From Kingdonia uniflora (taxonomy: Eukaryota > Streptophyta > Magnoliopsida > Ranunculales > Circaeasteraceae), in assembly GCA_014058105.1 (NCBI GenBank), contig JACGCM010000155.1, forward strand, positions 930,001 through 994,000: 64,000 nt of DNA, read 5' to 3'. Shown here in pieces: positions 33,201 through 43,053 of this stretch (within the stretch, counting starts at the first letter, position 1; the number at the start of each line of letters is the position of its first letter). The notes beneath the pieces are model-generated. The model searched no databases and was not told the origin of the DNA. It saw only the letters and a program-made list of their open reading frames with translations. Both the position numbers and the translations under genes were made by a program.

Positions 33201-35663
33201 AGGACGAAGAATGGGAGTAAGATGTTTAGTGGCATACCAAGTTTCCGTGCCTAAATTACTCTCTGTAGTAGTAAATTATTCTACATAATTAGTAACAAAT
33301 TCTAATTAAAGGTTATCCAAAACATAGTATCTTCATCCTCATGCACTCATTTGAGAGGTGTGGAAGAAAGTGTCTGCAGTACCCTTTATGTTATTCTAAA
33401 ACCAATAACGCTCACAAAGATATGACAAGTATTTTAAGTAATAATAATTGGTAGATGGATGACAAACTAAAGTTATCTACTTTAGGATATGTTAAGAGCT
33501 TCATCCCTAAGAGCCATAATATCTTAGTAGTTAGTAGATTTACAAAATAGTGATGTACCTTGAGTCAGATATCCAGAAAAATTAGTTGGGGCCCCTGGTT
33601 TTCCTCTTTTGGGTGAGAACATCTCCCTCTGTTCCCCTTCCCGCTTAGAATTTGTTTTCAACGTACTTTCTTTTGAAGCTGAATAAATTATACTGCTTGC
33701 TTCTTTTATGTGAGTCGCACAATCATCACGAAATCCCCTCTGTTCACTTACTAGCTCCCGATGTTCCTCGCTGGGAACACCGAAAGCTATTCCATTTTGG
33801 CAGCCCAAAAATTCCAAATGCTCCGACCCTGCAATGAATGTTTCAGATTCTCATTATACATTCCTTCTCTCAACTACTATGCAAGAAAATGTAGTTTGTA
33901 TTGAAATGTAACTTCAGGTATTGAAACATACCAATTGCTGAAGAACTTGTACTCCTAATCCTCATCTTTGGAGGTCTTCCTCTCCCCCTTCGAATTGGTA
34001 TGTCTTCGACAACCCCTTTGGCACTATGTGGGTCAACATTCTATGCAAAGATAACATATTTGCTAAGAGTAATAAGATATTTATTGAATAAGCTCTTAAA
34101 TTAGGGGAGAATCCATGAGGTCTAGACAAAGATTTACTTAAGGCCCAACATCACTATCTCATGTATGTTCTAACCAAATATGATTAAAAAACATCCATGA
34201 GGTCTAGACAGAGATTTACAAGGGATCCATCATTTCAGTAAAATGGCATATTCAAACTAAGCTTTTGATTCTGCTGCAATTTAATATAGTCCAAAAAGGC
34301 AAATATAGTGTATACTGTAAATAATTCAAGAACAAAAGATTCAATCATCAAACATGTAAAGACGGCATGAATTCCTACGAGTTTACAAGCACAAAGCCAT
34401 ATGTTCACACATTCTTTATTTTGCTTTGTCGTATATCATGGGTCAGCTATTCACCCAAACAATTCTTGGGTGTGTGCAATCCCCATCAACCATCCATGCT
34501 AAATAGACAGGATTTCTCCCTACATGTGGCCCCTTTTGCTTAAATGCAGAATCAATATAAGAACCATGCTTTCTAAGGAGCAAGTCTCAACCACAACCGT
34601 GGCGAGCCCCGGGAGATTAGTTAGAGAATGGTGAAAAATGATGAACCAAATGAACTTCCCGATTTCCAAGGGAAAAAAAAGTCAACCAGAATCCCAAGTC
34701 GCAGGCTTTAATAGTATACATTCAAGGAAACCTGACGAATGCAAGATTCTCGTAAGATTTATACATATTTCTACTAAATACCTAACCCCTGTTAGATCTT
34801 TGATCCCTACAACTACTTCTAACGGTCCAAAGCCACGAATATAACACATAATATAGACAAAATGAGTTAAGTAATCCGTTTAAGTGGTCAGATCAGCAAT
34901 AATTAGACTATTACACCAAAAGTTCAGAGAATTTAAATATTTCTCACCCATTAATTAGGTTACACAATAACCCAGGAATTTTTTTTTTTTGAAAATCGAA
35001 GAATTTTGTGACTAGGACTAAACCCCATATAACAGTGCAAACTTCTATAGCATTAGACAATCTAATAAGAAAAACTCAAACATGCCATAAAATGGTAAAC
35101 CATCATTCAATTAACTTAAGATTAAAACTAGTAAGAGCATATATGTATACCTTTCGGACCTCTTCGGGTGATACCCATTGCCCATCAATCCATTCACGAC
35201 AAACCCGCAAATTATGTCTCACAAATGTCTCCTTCTTAAAACTAGTAGATACTGAAGATTCAACAATGCAGAAAAAATGACTAACTCTAATGATCTTTCC
35301 TTTGTACCATCCATTCTGATATAAACACTCTACCATTTGGTTAAGCACAAAAGTTGGACTGTCATCCTTAGGAGGTTCAGGCCTAATGCCAAAGGCCCCA
35401 ACGCGTACTTTTGTAAATTTTTCAAGTCCTGACGGTGGCAAGTAACACCCCTTGACGAGGTAGGTGTTCCTACATGCCGACCTGAGCGAGAAATTCGAAT
35501 AAGAATTCCATGGAAGTTGTACAATTTTTGCCTTGTACCAGGGACGAGCCTGAGGCTCAACCCCAGACGCTTTGATCTTAACTTCCACATATTGTCCTTT
35601 GTGAAAATCTGTTGGTGTGGTGGTTGGGACTTGGGCCTCTCTGAGTGGTTGTTGAGAAACCAT
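26438..35663 (-). CDS. agenet and DUF724 domain protein, four exons, about 560 residues
   Basis: The only clear host gene. Predicted exons on the minus strand: 35663-35151, 34040-33932, 33828-33559 and 27228-26438. All introns are GT...AG and the phases agree (0, 1, 1), giving 1683 bp including the stop. Residues 20-100 and 105-165 form two agenet (Tudor-like) domains (GQYVEVKIKASGVEPQARPW; QMVECLYQNGWYKGKIIRV; NLRVCREWIDGQWV). Residues 185-195 hold an AT-hook (RRGRGRPPK). The last exon is the DUF724 domain (MWEIVESKDAFKWMPQKPHF; DPISDFEETLNALSELDRHG) ending in a Lys/Glu-rich coiled coil. DUF724 proteins are plant-specific; agenet domains bind modified histone tails or other proteins and the coiled coil is thought to mediate dimerisation. 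No disabling change is seen in these exons. Extra exons preserving phase inside intron 3 cannot be excluded. Confidence 0.85.
27620..28240 (-). mobile_element. LINE remnant, zf-RVT region
   Basis: The minus strand reads VMDWCKDCWYKLVVPRHAYT, then LLKGGLGTQHWLVQQRHVLN and YFLIRKAGNESSSHSFMEYI. This matches the zinc-binding region after the reverse transcriptase of plant L1 elements (F-x-x-C-P-x-A-x-H; here C-x-x-C is partly lost). Only this piece remains. Confidence 0.7.
28258..28268. repeat. hAT-like terminus GGGGCGGAGCC
   Basis: GGGGCGGAGCC followed by ACATAAAGATGAG matches the hAT-type terminus seen at 2879 and 8549. The partner end was not found. Confidence 0.4.
28280..28800. other. no gene recognised, intronic
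   Basis: AT-rich intronic DNA; faint protein-like text on the minus strand near 28350-28430 is not convincing. Confidence 0.4.
28816..29142 (-). CDS. unrecognised intronic open frame, 108 codons
   Basis: Reads NPRKKPITIVDEGFIDKKGN, YVVDSEFDSMKNLKESEQDS, DTSGALSWNPVHLVQTPPST and ends IPLPTPTSCSP. It follows a strong polypyrimidine run and an AG (CTTGCTTTGAG at about 29078), so it looks like an exon start. However, its phase does not fit between exons 3 and 4 and no good donor lies inside it. It may be a terminal exon of an alternative transcript, a captured gene fragment or chance. No family recognised. Confidence 0.25.
   Translation of the reverse strand: MRWSVLYFSFSFSFYSSFLLALRNPRKKPITIVDEGFIDKKGNYVVDSEFDSMKNLKESEQDSDTSGALSWNPVHLVQTPPSTTTNNIDRQFALFLGIPLPTPTSCSP
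29170..32640 (-). mobile_element. L1-type LINE, 5'-truncated and decayed
   Basis: Minus-strand blocks, high to low: the end of the endonuclease domain (about 32500-32000; KWVATSVYNP, FNDFVQVHGLIDLPLKGVE, FKRWWFQYDGLF), the linker to reverse transcriptase (LKALKPKLKEWSKSN, 31922 on), the reverse transcriptase (31500-30650; LTHLQFADE at about 30715, where the catalytic motif FADD is expected), the thumb (GIRLTFVKSIMSSLPFYYLF, 30464-30276), the zf-RVT region (RQRVSFWHDVWCDSRPLALV; GEDKWKWKWVKNEKFMVKSM) and the C-terminal tail (NLFGVSWVFEQ). Many stops and frameshifts. ORF1 and the N-terminal endonuclease are missing. It lies in intron 3 of the DUF724 gene, sense orientation. Confidence 0.85.
32640..33558. 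other. intronic DNA with LTR-like composition, no gene recognised
   Basis: 32650-33060 has LTR-like traits (GGAAACCTAGGTTATAAGG, a long AT-rich run, ending AAGCTTCCGCATACG then TTGGTGCAAAGTTGGGAC), but no partner or target duplication is visible. 33070-33558 is featureless AT-rich DNA. Confidence 0.3.
33559..33828 (-). CDS. exon 3 of the agenet/DUF724 gene (linker)
   Basis: 270 bp between acceptor CATTGCAG (33836-33829) and donor AAG/GTACAT (33558). It encodes SEHLEFLGCQNGIAFGVPSE and a polar stretch ending FSGYLTQ; no known domain. The reading frame is fixed by the phase of exon 2. Confidence 0.78.
33932..34040 (-). CDS. exon 2 of the agenet/DUF724 gene (AT-hook)
   Basis: 109 bp, too short for an ordinary open-frame scan. 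Acceptor TTTGCATAG at 34041, donor GTATGT at 33931. It reads NVDPHSAKGVVEDIPIRRGR then GRPPKMRIRSTSSSAIG. RGRPPK is an AT-hook core for minor-groove DNA binding. Confidence 0.82.
34041..35150 (-). other. intron 1 of the agenet/DUF724 gene
   Basis: 1110 bp, GT...AG. It contains a direct repeat of about 25 bp (CCATGAGGTCTAGACAAAGA and TTTAC) at 34112-34136 and 34193-34217. Otherwise nothing recognised. Confidence 0.65.
35151..35663 (-). CDS. exon 1 of the agenet/DUF724 gene
   Basis: Starts at ATG (35663-35661), MVSQQPLREAQVPTTTPTDF, and ends EEVRK before the donor AAG/GTATAC at 35150. It is 513 bp, exactly 171 codons, and encodes both agenet domains. I chose this start because no earlier in-frame ATG with coding sequence exists upstream, where a short tandem repeat begins. 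Confidence 0.88.
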
Positions 35664-35680
35664 GACTGAGTGTAGGCCAA

Positions 35681-35850
35681 CAATTTACAAGATCAATGAA
35701 AAGTTAGTGGGACTACATATTGTTGGGCCCACATACAGTTTACGAGAACAATGAAAAATTAGTGGGCCTACATACAGTTTACAAAAAGAGTGAAAATTAC
35801 TTGGCTTACATACAATTTACAATAATAATGAAAAATTAGTATTTTGGTAA
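35681..35850. repeat. four short tandem repeats just upstream of the agenet/DUF724 start codon
   Basis: Units start CARTTTACRAGA...CAATGAAAAATTAGTGGG...CTACATA at 35681, 35736, 35775 and 35813; spacing 55, 39 and 38 bp, the first unit having an extra 17 bp. They begin only about 20 bp upstream of the predicted ATG, so they would lie in the 5' UTR or core promoter. Confidence 0.7.
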
Positions 35851-36290
35851 TCAGAGGGGAACGGTGGGATTTGGGGCTCACGAATCAGAGCCTGTAAAAA
35901 TGGCTAAATCAAACCCAACGAAAAATCATAGGGTGATGATTCAAACAATCTATAGAGACCGACAATTGAAATTACTTCCATAACTAAAAAAAAGTTACAT
36001 GATTAATTTGAAAATAACTGCAAAAAGAATAACAACTAGTATTCTGGTAACCGGAGGGGTCCGACTGGATTTATAAGCTTGCAAGAAAAAGTTGAAACCT
36101 AACGAAAAATCTAGGGCGACGATTCATAACAATCAAGATACACTGCCGATTAAAATTACTATTATAAAAAGAAAAAAACTTGCCCGATTCTAAACCAGAT
36201 ACAAAAGAAGTAGATGACTTTGAACCCTAGATTATGTTGCAGTCACGTAGAGGTTATGGTGAGATAAGCTTTTTTAGTTTATCTATGGCT
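35850..36290. other. upstream flank of the agenet/DUF724 gene with a diverged duplication
   Basis: ATTAGTATTTTGGTAATCAG (about 35837) and ACTAGTATTCTGGTAACCGG (about 36037) begin two diverged copies, about 200 bp long, that share AACGAAAAATC, AGGGYGAYGATTCA and GACCGACAATTG/ACTGCCGATTA. No clear TATA box can be chosen. Confidence 0.5.
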
Positions 36291-37891
36291 AGGGCCGACC
36301 CTAGGTTTTAAGGGGCCTTAACTGAGGTCCTAAAGTGGGGCCTGCAACGGGGAATTTGTTTTCCACTAGGCAATAAAATGAAAAAACCATGGTAAAGAAT
36401 GAACATCTCAACTTTAAGTAACTCAGTTCCATTTAACCACCCAAGCAACTCTAAATTTCTAAAAGTTTTGGAGCACTTTTTATATAACATTTTACCATCT
36501 AGAGCCCTCTAATAGACAATGAGAAAAATAAATGTTTTGCCTAAATTATTGTTTTGGAATTAAATTGCGGTCAATGATCAAAGAGAAAGTGAGGTCAGAA
36601 AAATCAGAGATACTAACAAATTTGAAGGAAACAAATGAATCTATCAAAAACCGGAACAATTTTTAGAGGCCAAATTACTTCCCAATTCAGCTTTTTGGGA
36701 TTTTTGTTTTTTTGTTTTGGAGGAAACAATATCTTTAAATTTAAGAAGTGATTTAGGGTTTCAGAATGCGCGTAGCCGTTCAAATTTACTCGCAAATATT
36801 TTCCAAAGAGCCAATAAAAAATTATTTTGTCTAATTTTGTGATTTTGTAGTAAACTTATGGTCAAGGATTAAAGATAATAACGTGTTGGAGAAATCAGAG
36901 AGAGAGACATATTAAATCCGAGAAAATGAATGTACCTAAAACTGGATCTTTTTGGAGACGAATTACTTCCCTGTTTAGAGAAAATCAATTCACAGCCTCT
37001 GAAGTTTGAGCTCCAATGATAATGCTTCCCAAACTAAAACTAAAGGATTAAATTAGTTTCACCTAATTTCCTTGGTTTTGATGTTTAGAGCGGAGTGCGC
37101 AATGTAAGTCGTAGCTTAGAAATATGCATAATAGCATCTCCAGCACTTGAGATTTTGAATGTGGGCTTGGTTTTTTTCTCTGCCCACACTCAAAACCCAC
37201 ATTTTTCTCCTTCAAGCAATCAAAAAATTGGGTGTGAGTTACTGAGTTGGCGGTGTTAGAACCTAACATGCTTTGGGGAGCTCAAACTCAAAAAAATGGG
37301 GGTGAGGAGTTTAAAACACCGCATGAAATAAATTACGCCGCGCAGATTAAATATTTTTTTATTGGTGTGATAAAGGATAAATAATTGTAGTGGAGTAAAG
37401 AGGTCCATGCAGACTAAAACATTATTTTCATTAACTAAAGACACGCAACATCAGCACCGACTGCTGAAAGTGTAAGAGAGTGGGTTGGTTTTTTGGGTTT
37501 GACATGTGGGCCACGTACACCCAACCCATACCTAACTGATGGTGATACTCTAAAGATAAGACAGAGAATCTAGAAGATGTACGAAGAAAAGTAGCTCCCT
37601 GACAATCAATATGAACAAATACATACATATATAGAGAAGATAGATGCCTTTAATGATATGAACTTGAAGAGTTACTGTTTACAACCCTTCTGAAGTTATA
37701 TATAGAAGACTACTAACTCTTTAAAACTCTCTCATAAAACCCATGGTTTATGGGTTGGGTTAGGAGAAAGTGAGGACACCTCAAACCCAGTTCTGTTCCT
37801 TACCAGACTTGTTCCTAGCCCCCCCCCCCCCCCCCCATATCGATACGACTTGCCTCATCTTCACCTAACAATACCCCATAGGCAAAACCAA
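36291..37891. repeat. array unit 1, class a
   Basis: First unit; it starts exactly at the anchor, marking the left edge of the array. Class a is recognised by TAGAATGCGCGTAGCCGATC AAATTTACATGC-like text and by a MITE whose arm reads GTGGGTTTGG...TCTCYGCCCACAC. Confidence 0.8.
37132..37550. mobile_element. Tourist-like MITE copy in unit 1
   Basis: 419 bp. Ends (T)AGCATCTCCAGCACTTGAGA and, reverse-complemented, GAGTATCACCATCAGTTAGG. The terminal GAGCATCTCCAGCAG consensus with a TAA at the edges is characteristic of PIF/Harbinger MITEs. It contains ACCGCATG/CGCCGCGC words like the palindromes of the Harbinger element at 16637-20258. Confidence 0.78.
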
Positions 37892-39442
37892 GGGCCGACC
37901 CTCAATTTTAAGGGGCCTAAGTTGAGTTCCCAAAGTGGGGATCGCTAAGGGGAATTATTTTCCTATTATAAAGGCAATTAAATGAAAAAAAGCCATGGTA
38001 AATAATGAACATCTCAACTTTGAGTAACATGGCTCAATTTAACCACTCAAGCAACTCTGAGTTTCAGAAAGTTTTGAAGCACGTTTTATAGAATATTTTA
38101 CTATTTGGGGTCCTCTAATAGACAATTAGAGAAAATAATGTTTTGTCTAAATTGTTGATTTAGAAGTAAAATTGTGGTCAATGATCAAAGAAAAAGTAGG
38201 GTACAAAATTTTAGAAATACTGACAAATTTGAAGGAAACAAATGAATGTACCAAAAACCTAAAAACAATATCTTTTTCTTTAAAAAGAAGTGATTTAGGG
38301 ATTGGGAATGCGCATAGCCGATCCAATTTACATGCAAATATTTCCCAAAGAGTGAAGAAAAAATTATTTTGTATAATTTTGTGATTTTGAAGTAAAATTA
38401 TGGTTAAGGATCAAAGATAATGCAGTGTTGGAGAAATCAGAGAAAGATACATATTAAATCCAAAAATATGAATGTACCTAGAATTGGATTTTTTTTGGAG
38501 ACAAATTACTTCTTTGTTTAGGGAAAATTACTTCACAACCTCTAAAGTTTGAGCTCCAATGATACTAATTCCCAAACTAAAACAAAATGATTAAATTAGT
38601 TTACCTAATTTCTTTGGTTTTGATGTCTAGAGCGTTGTGCCAATGTAAGTTGTAGGTGAGAAATAGGTATAAGAGTATCTCCAGGAATTAAGATTTTGAG
38701 TTTAGGTTGGTTTATTTTGTGAGCCCACACTCAAAAGCCACACTTTTCTCCTTTCAATAGTAAAAAAATTGGGTGTGAGTTGCTGTGTTGGCGATGTCAG
38801 AACCCAACCGGGTATGGGGAGCTCGCATTTAAAAAAATGGGTGTGAGGAGTTTAAATCATAGTGCAGACTAAAATTTATTGCGAAGATTAAATATTTTTT
38901 ATTGGTGTGAGAGGAGATGAATAATTGTAGCGGCGTAATGAACTCTGCTGCAGACTAAAACTTTATTTTCATTAAATAAAGACCCGCAACATCAACACCA
39001 ACTATTAGAAGACTTAGAGTGTGGGTTGGATTTTTTAGGTCTAACCTGTGGGCCAGGTACACCCAACCCATACCCAATTGCTTGAGAAGTCCTAATGATA
39101 AGATAAAGAATCTAGAAGATGTAAGCGTAAAAACACTTCCCTAACAATCAATATGAACAAATACACACATATATAGAGAAGGGAGATACCATTATTGATA
39201 TGAGCTTGAAGAGTTACAGTTTACAACCCTTAGGAGGGTATATATATAGAAGGCTACAAACTCTTTAAAATTCTCCCATTAAACCAAGGTTGATGGGCTG
39301 GGTTAGGAGTTGGTGGGGACACCTCAAACCAAGTTCGGGTCCTTACCAGACTCTTTCCTAGCACTCACCACTTGGGGGGGGGGGGGGGATATCTAGATGA
39401 CTTTCCTCATCTTCACTTTGCAAAATCCCATAGGCAAATCCT
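37892..39442. repeat. array unit 2, class b
   Basis: Class b: GGGAATGCGCATAGCCGATC, CAATTTACATGC, AGCGNTGTGC-like word, MITE arm ...TTATTTTGTGAGCCCACACT. Confidence 0.8.
38673..39092. mobile_element. Tourist-like MITE copy in unit 2
   Basis: 420 bp. Ends GAGTATCTCCAGGAATTAAG and AATTGCTTGAGAAGTCC. Confidence 0.75.
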
Positions 39443-40553
39443 AGGGCCGACCCTATGTTTTTAGGGGCCTAAGCTGAGGTCCCTAATTGGGGTCCATTAA
39501 GGGACTTTTTTCCCATTAGAAAGGCAATAAAATGAAAACAACAATGGTAAAGAATTAACATCTCAACTTTGAGTAACTCAGCTAAATTTAACCACCCAAA
39601 CAACTTCAAGTTTCTAAAAGTTTGGGAGCACTTTTTATAAAATATTTTGCCATTTGGGGTCCACTAATAGACAATGAGAAAAAAAAATATTTTGTCCAAA
39701 TTGTTGATTTGGAAGTAGGATTGTGGTCAATGATCAAATAGAAAGTGGGGTCGGATAAATCAGAAATACTGGCGACTTTAAATGATATAAATGAATGTAC
39801 CAAAAACTAGAACAAGTTTTAGAGGGCAAATTACGTCCCAATTCAGTGTTTTGGGCATTTTTTTGGGGAAATAATATTTCTTTCTTTAAGAAGAACTGAT
39901 TTAGGGTTTGAGAATGTGCGTAGCTGACGATTTACTTGCAAATATTTCTTAAAGTGTAAGGAAAATATTATATTGTCTATTTTTGTGATTTTGAAGTAAA
40001 ATTATGGTGAAGGATCAAAGACAATGCAGTGCGTAAAATTAGAGAGAAATATATATTAAATCTGAGAAAATGAATGTACCTTGAACTGAATCTTTTTGCA
40101 GAAAAATTACTTTCTTGTTTAGAGAAAATTACTTCACACCCTCTGAATTTTGAGCTCCAATGGTACTACTGTCCGAACTAAAATTAAAGGATTTAATTAG
40201 TTACATTTAATTTCCTTGGTTTTGATGTTTAGAGCAGAGTGTGCAATGTCAGTAGTAGGTGAGAAGTAGGCAAAAATATAAGACAAAATCTAGAAGATGT
40301 AAGGATAAAAACATTTCCCTAACAATCAATATGAATAAATACACACATATATAGCTAAGGGAAATGCAATTATTGATATGAACTTGAAGAGTTACAGTTT
40401 ACAACCCTTATGAGGCTAGATATAAAAGGCTGCTCAGTCTTTAAAATTCTCCCAACCTAAATCCAATTCAGGTCCTTACCAGACTTGTTCCTGGGGGGGG
40501 GGGGAGGTGTTCCATATCTAGACGACTTGACTCATCTTCGCTTAGCAAAACCT
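39443..40553. repeat. array unit 3, class e (MITE absent)
   Basis: 1111 bp. Class e: AAGAAGAACTGATTTAGGG, GTAGCYGACGATTTACTTGC. At about 40262-40285, where other units hold the MITE, the text runs GAGAAGTAGGCAAAAATATA AGACAAAATC without it. Confidence 0.82.
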
Positions 40554-41364
40554 AGGGCCGACCCAACATTTTAAGGGGCCTAAGTTGAGGTCCCAAAGTG
40601 GGGTTGCTAAGCGAAATATTTTTTCCATGACAATAAACCATGGCAAAGAATTAACATTTAAACTTTGAGTAACTTGGTCTCAATTTAACTACCCATACGT
40701 TTCTCAAATTTTTGGAGTAATTTTTATTGAACATTTTGCCATTCGAGCTCTTTAATAGACATTGGGAGAAAATAATGTTTTGTCTAAATTATTGACTTGG
40801 AAGTAAAATTGCGGTCAATGATTGAAGGGAAAGTGGGGTTGGAGAAATCAGAGATTCTGACAAATTTGAAGGAAACAAAAGAATGTACCAAACGGAAACA
40901 ATTTTAAGATGCCAAATTACTTCCCAATTCAGCTTTTTGGGCAAACAAAATTGGAGGAAATAATTTCTTTTTTTTAAGAAGTAATTTTGGTTTTGAAAAT
41001 GCGCGTAGCCGATTTGATTTTTTTGCAAATATTTCCCAAAGAATTAGGAAAAAATTGTTTTACCTATTTTTGTGATTTTGACGTAAAATTATGGTAAAGG
41101 ATAAAAGATAATGCAGTGTTGGAAAAATCAGATAGAGATATATATTAAATCCGAGAAAATGAATGTACCTTGAACTGGATCTTTTTGGAGACAAATTACA
41201 TCCCTGTTTTGAGAAAATTACTTTCCAGCCTTTGGAGTTTGAGACCCAATGATACTACTTTCCAAACTAAAACTGCAGGATTAAATTAGTTTCACCTAAT
41301 TTCCTTGGTTTTGATGTTTAGAGCGGAGTGTGCAATGTATGTCGTACGTGAGAAATAAGCATAA

Positions 41365-43053
41365 GAACATCCCCAACAGTTGAGATTTTGAGTGTTGGTT
41401 GGGTTTTTTTGTCAGCCCACACTCAAAACCCATACTTTTCTCCTTCCAGTTAGGGCTGCACATGAGTCAGGTCAGCCCGAGTTTAGGCCTTGACTTGATC
41501 TGACCCGGGGAAATCGGGTCTTATATTTTGTAACCCGGATCCGAACCGACCTATCTCAGAAACCGGACCAAAACCGAACCGGAAATCTCGGGTCGGGTCG
41601 GGTTCTAACTCGGCTTTTAGCTTTGTTGATTCAAACAAAAAATAAATAAATCACTGGGATGCATTTACTTGAGTTTGAGTTTACATATGAGAAAAAGAAC
41701 AAAACAGAGCCAAAATCCCTCATTCAAAATGTTTGAGTTTGAGTTTACTCATATGAAAACATATGAGAAAATGACAACATTAACAACTAAGAAAAAGAAC
41801 AAAACAAAGTTTGAGTTTACTCGGGTTCTAACTCGGTTTTCTCTTATGTTTAATGGCAACATTAACAACTAAAAAAAATGAATAAAACAGAGCCAAAATC
41901 CCTCATTCAAGATGTTTTTATGGTTATAACTAAACCCCCAATATCAATTGAACATACAACAAAACAACATCACTCGATTGCAACCAACTTGAACTCCCTT
42001 TCCCATTCCCCTCAACGTTCCACTCATACTCGTCATCGTCATCAGTAATATCTTTGCCATCAGACGATAACGGGACAAGCCAACAAGTCCCATGTAAATG
42101 CCCATTCACACAAACAAAATACCCAAGACCACCATGAGTGTGAAGGCTGCAGCAGTCATATTCCAAACTAGATATGCTCTAATATTCCCCTCACCCAGCC
42201 GAACCCCATCTCGTATGAAATCTGTTGAATTGAGAAAGCCAAACCAAATCAGGTAAGAATCCTCGTAATATAAGTGTAGTGTTTAATAAACCACTCACAT
42301 AATTTTCTTGTAATTTGAGGGATTACTTCATTTACAGAGATGAGATCTGAACTTGGATTGATAGAGCAACTACTTAGACAAATAAATCTAGTTTTAGAGG
42401 AGATGAGATCTGAGTTTTAAAGAGATGAGAGATCTGAGTTTTAGAGAGATGAGAGGATAGAGGGAGGAAAGGAGGCGCCTAGGTTAAAAAATAGAAGGCT
42501 AGGTTAAAAATTAGAAGAAAGATTTATTATATATAGTCGGTTCGGGTTTGGTTGGTTACCCGAGCCTGAAAACCGAACCCGAACCGAATACAGCCGGGAC
42601 CTTGAATATAAAACTGAGACCGACACAATTTTTCACAGAACCGGACCGAACCGGTCGGATCGGGTCGGTCTGAGTCAGTTTCTCGGGTTGGCGGGTTCCT
42701 TTGTGCAACCCTACTTCCAGCAATAAAAAAATTAGGTGTGAGTTACTAAGTTAGCTGTTTCAAAATCCAACAGGGTGTGGGGATCTAATACTCAAAAATT
42801 GGGTGTAAGGAGTTTAAAATACCGTGTGGACTAAATTACACCGCGTATATTAAATATATATTTTTGTTGTGAGAGGAGATGAATAATAGTAGCGAAGTAA
42901 AGAAATCCGCTGCATACTAAAACATTATTTTTATTAAATAAAGACCAGCCACATCGGCACCGGCTGTTGGAAGAATATGAGTGTAGGTTGGGTTTTAGGG
43001 TCTGACCTATGGACCAGGTACACTCAACTGATACCCAACTGCTGGAGATCCTC
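41365..43053. mobile_element. Tourist-like MITE copy in unit 4, interrupted
   Basis: About 418 bp once the nested hAT-like element and its 8-bp duplication are removed. Ends GAACATCCCCAACAGTTGAG and CAACTGCTGGAGATCCTC. Confidence 0.75.
41451..42713. mobile_element. hAT-like non-autonomous element, 1263 bp
   Basis: Ends TAGGGCTGCACATGAGTCAG (left) and, reverse-complemented, TAGGGTTGCACAAAGGAACC (right), followed inwards by GGGTCGGGT-rich sequence on both sides. Flanks CTTCCAGT (41443-41450) and CTTCCAGC (42714-42721) fit an 8-bp duplication with one mismatch. Inserted within the MITE of array unit 4. It has internal direct repeats (TTGAGTTTGAGTTTAC; GAGATGAGATCTGAGTTTTA) and a 78-codon open frame on the minus strand (41930-42166) that is Asp/Gly/Ser-rich (GKDITDDDDEYEWNVEGNGK) and of unknown origin. 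No transposase. Confidence 0.72.

Larger units (their letters stand above)
27229..33558 (-). other. intron 3 of the agenet/DUF724 gene, about 6.3 kb, TE-filled
   Basis: Defined by the donor after 33559 and the acceptor before 27228. It contains two LINE remnants (27620-28240 and 29170-32640), a hAT-like terminus (28258), an unexplained open frame (28816-29142) and an LTR-like stretch (32640-33070). All recognisable coding remnants in it run in the same direction as the gene. Confidence 0.7.

Noticed and set aside
34638..35280. Plus-strand frames of 68 and 90 codons over intron 1 and exon 1 of the DUF724 gene
   Set aside because: No motifs; the minus strand there holds a convincing agenet exon and its intron.
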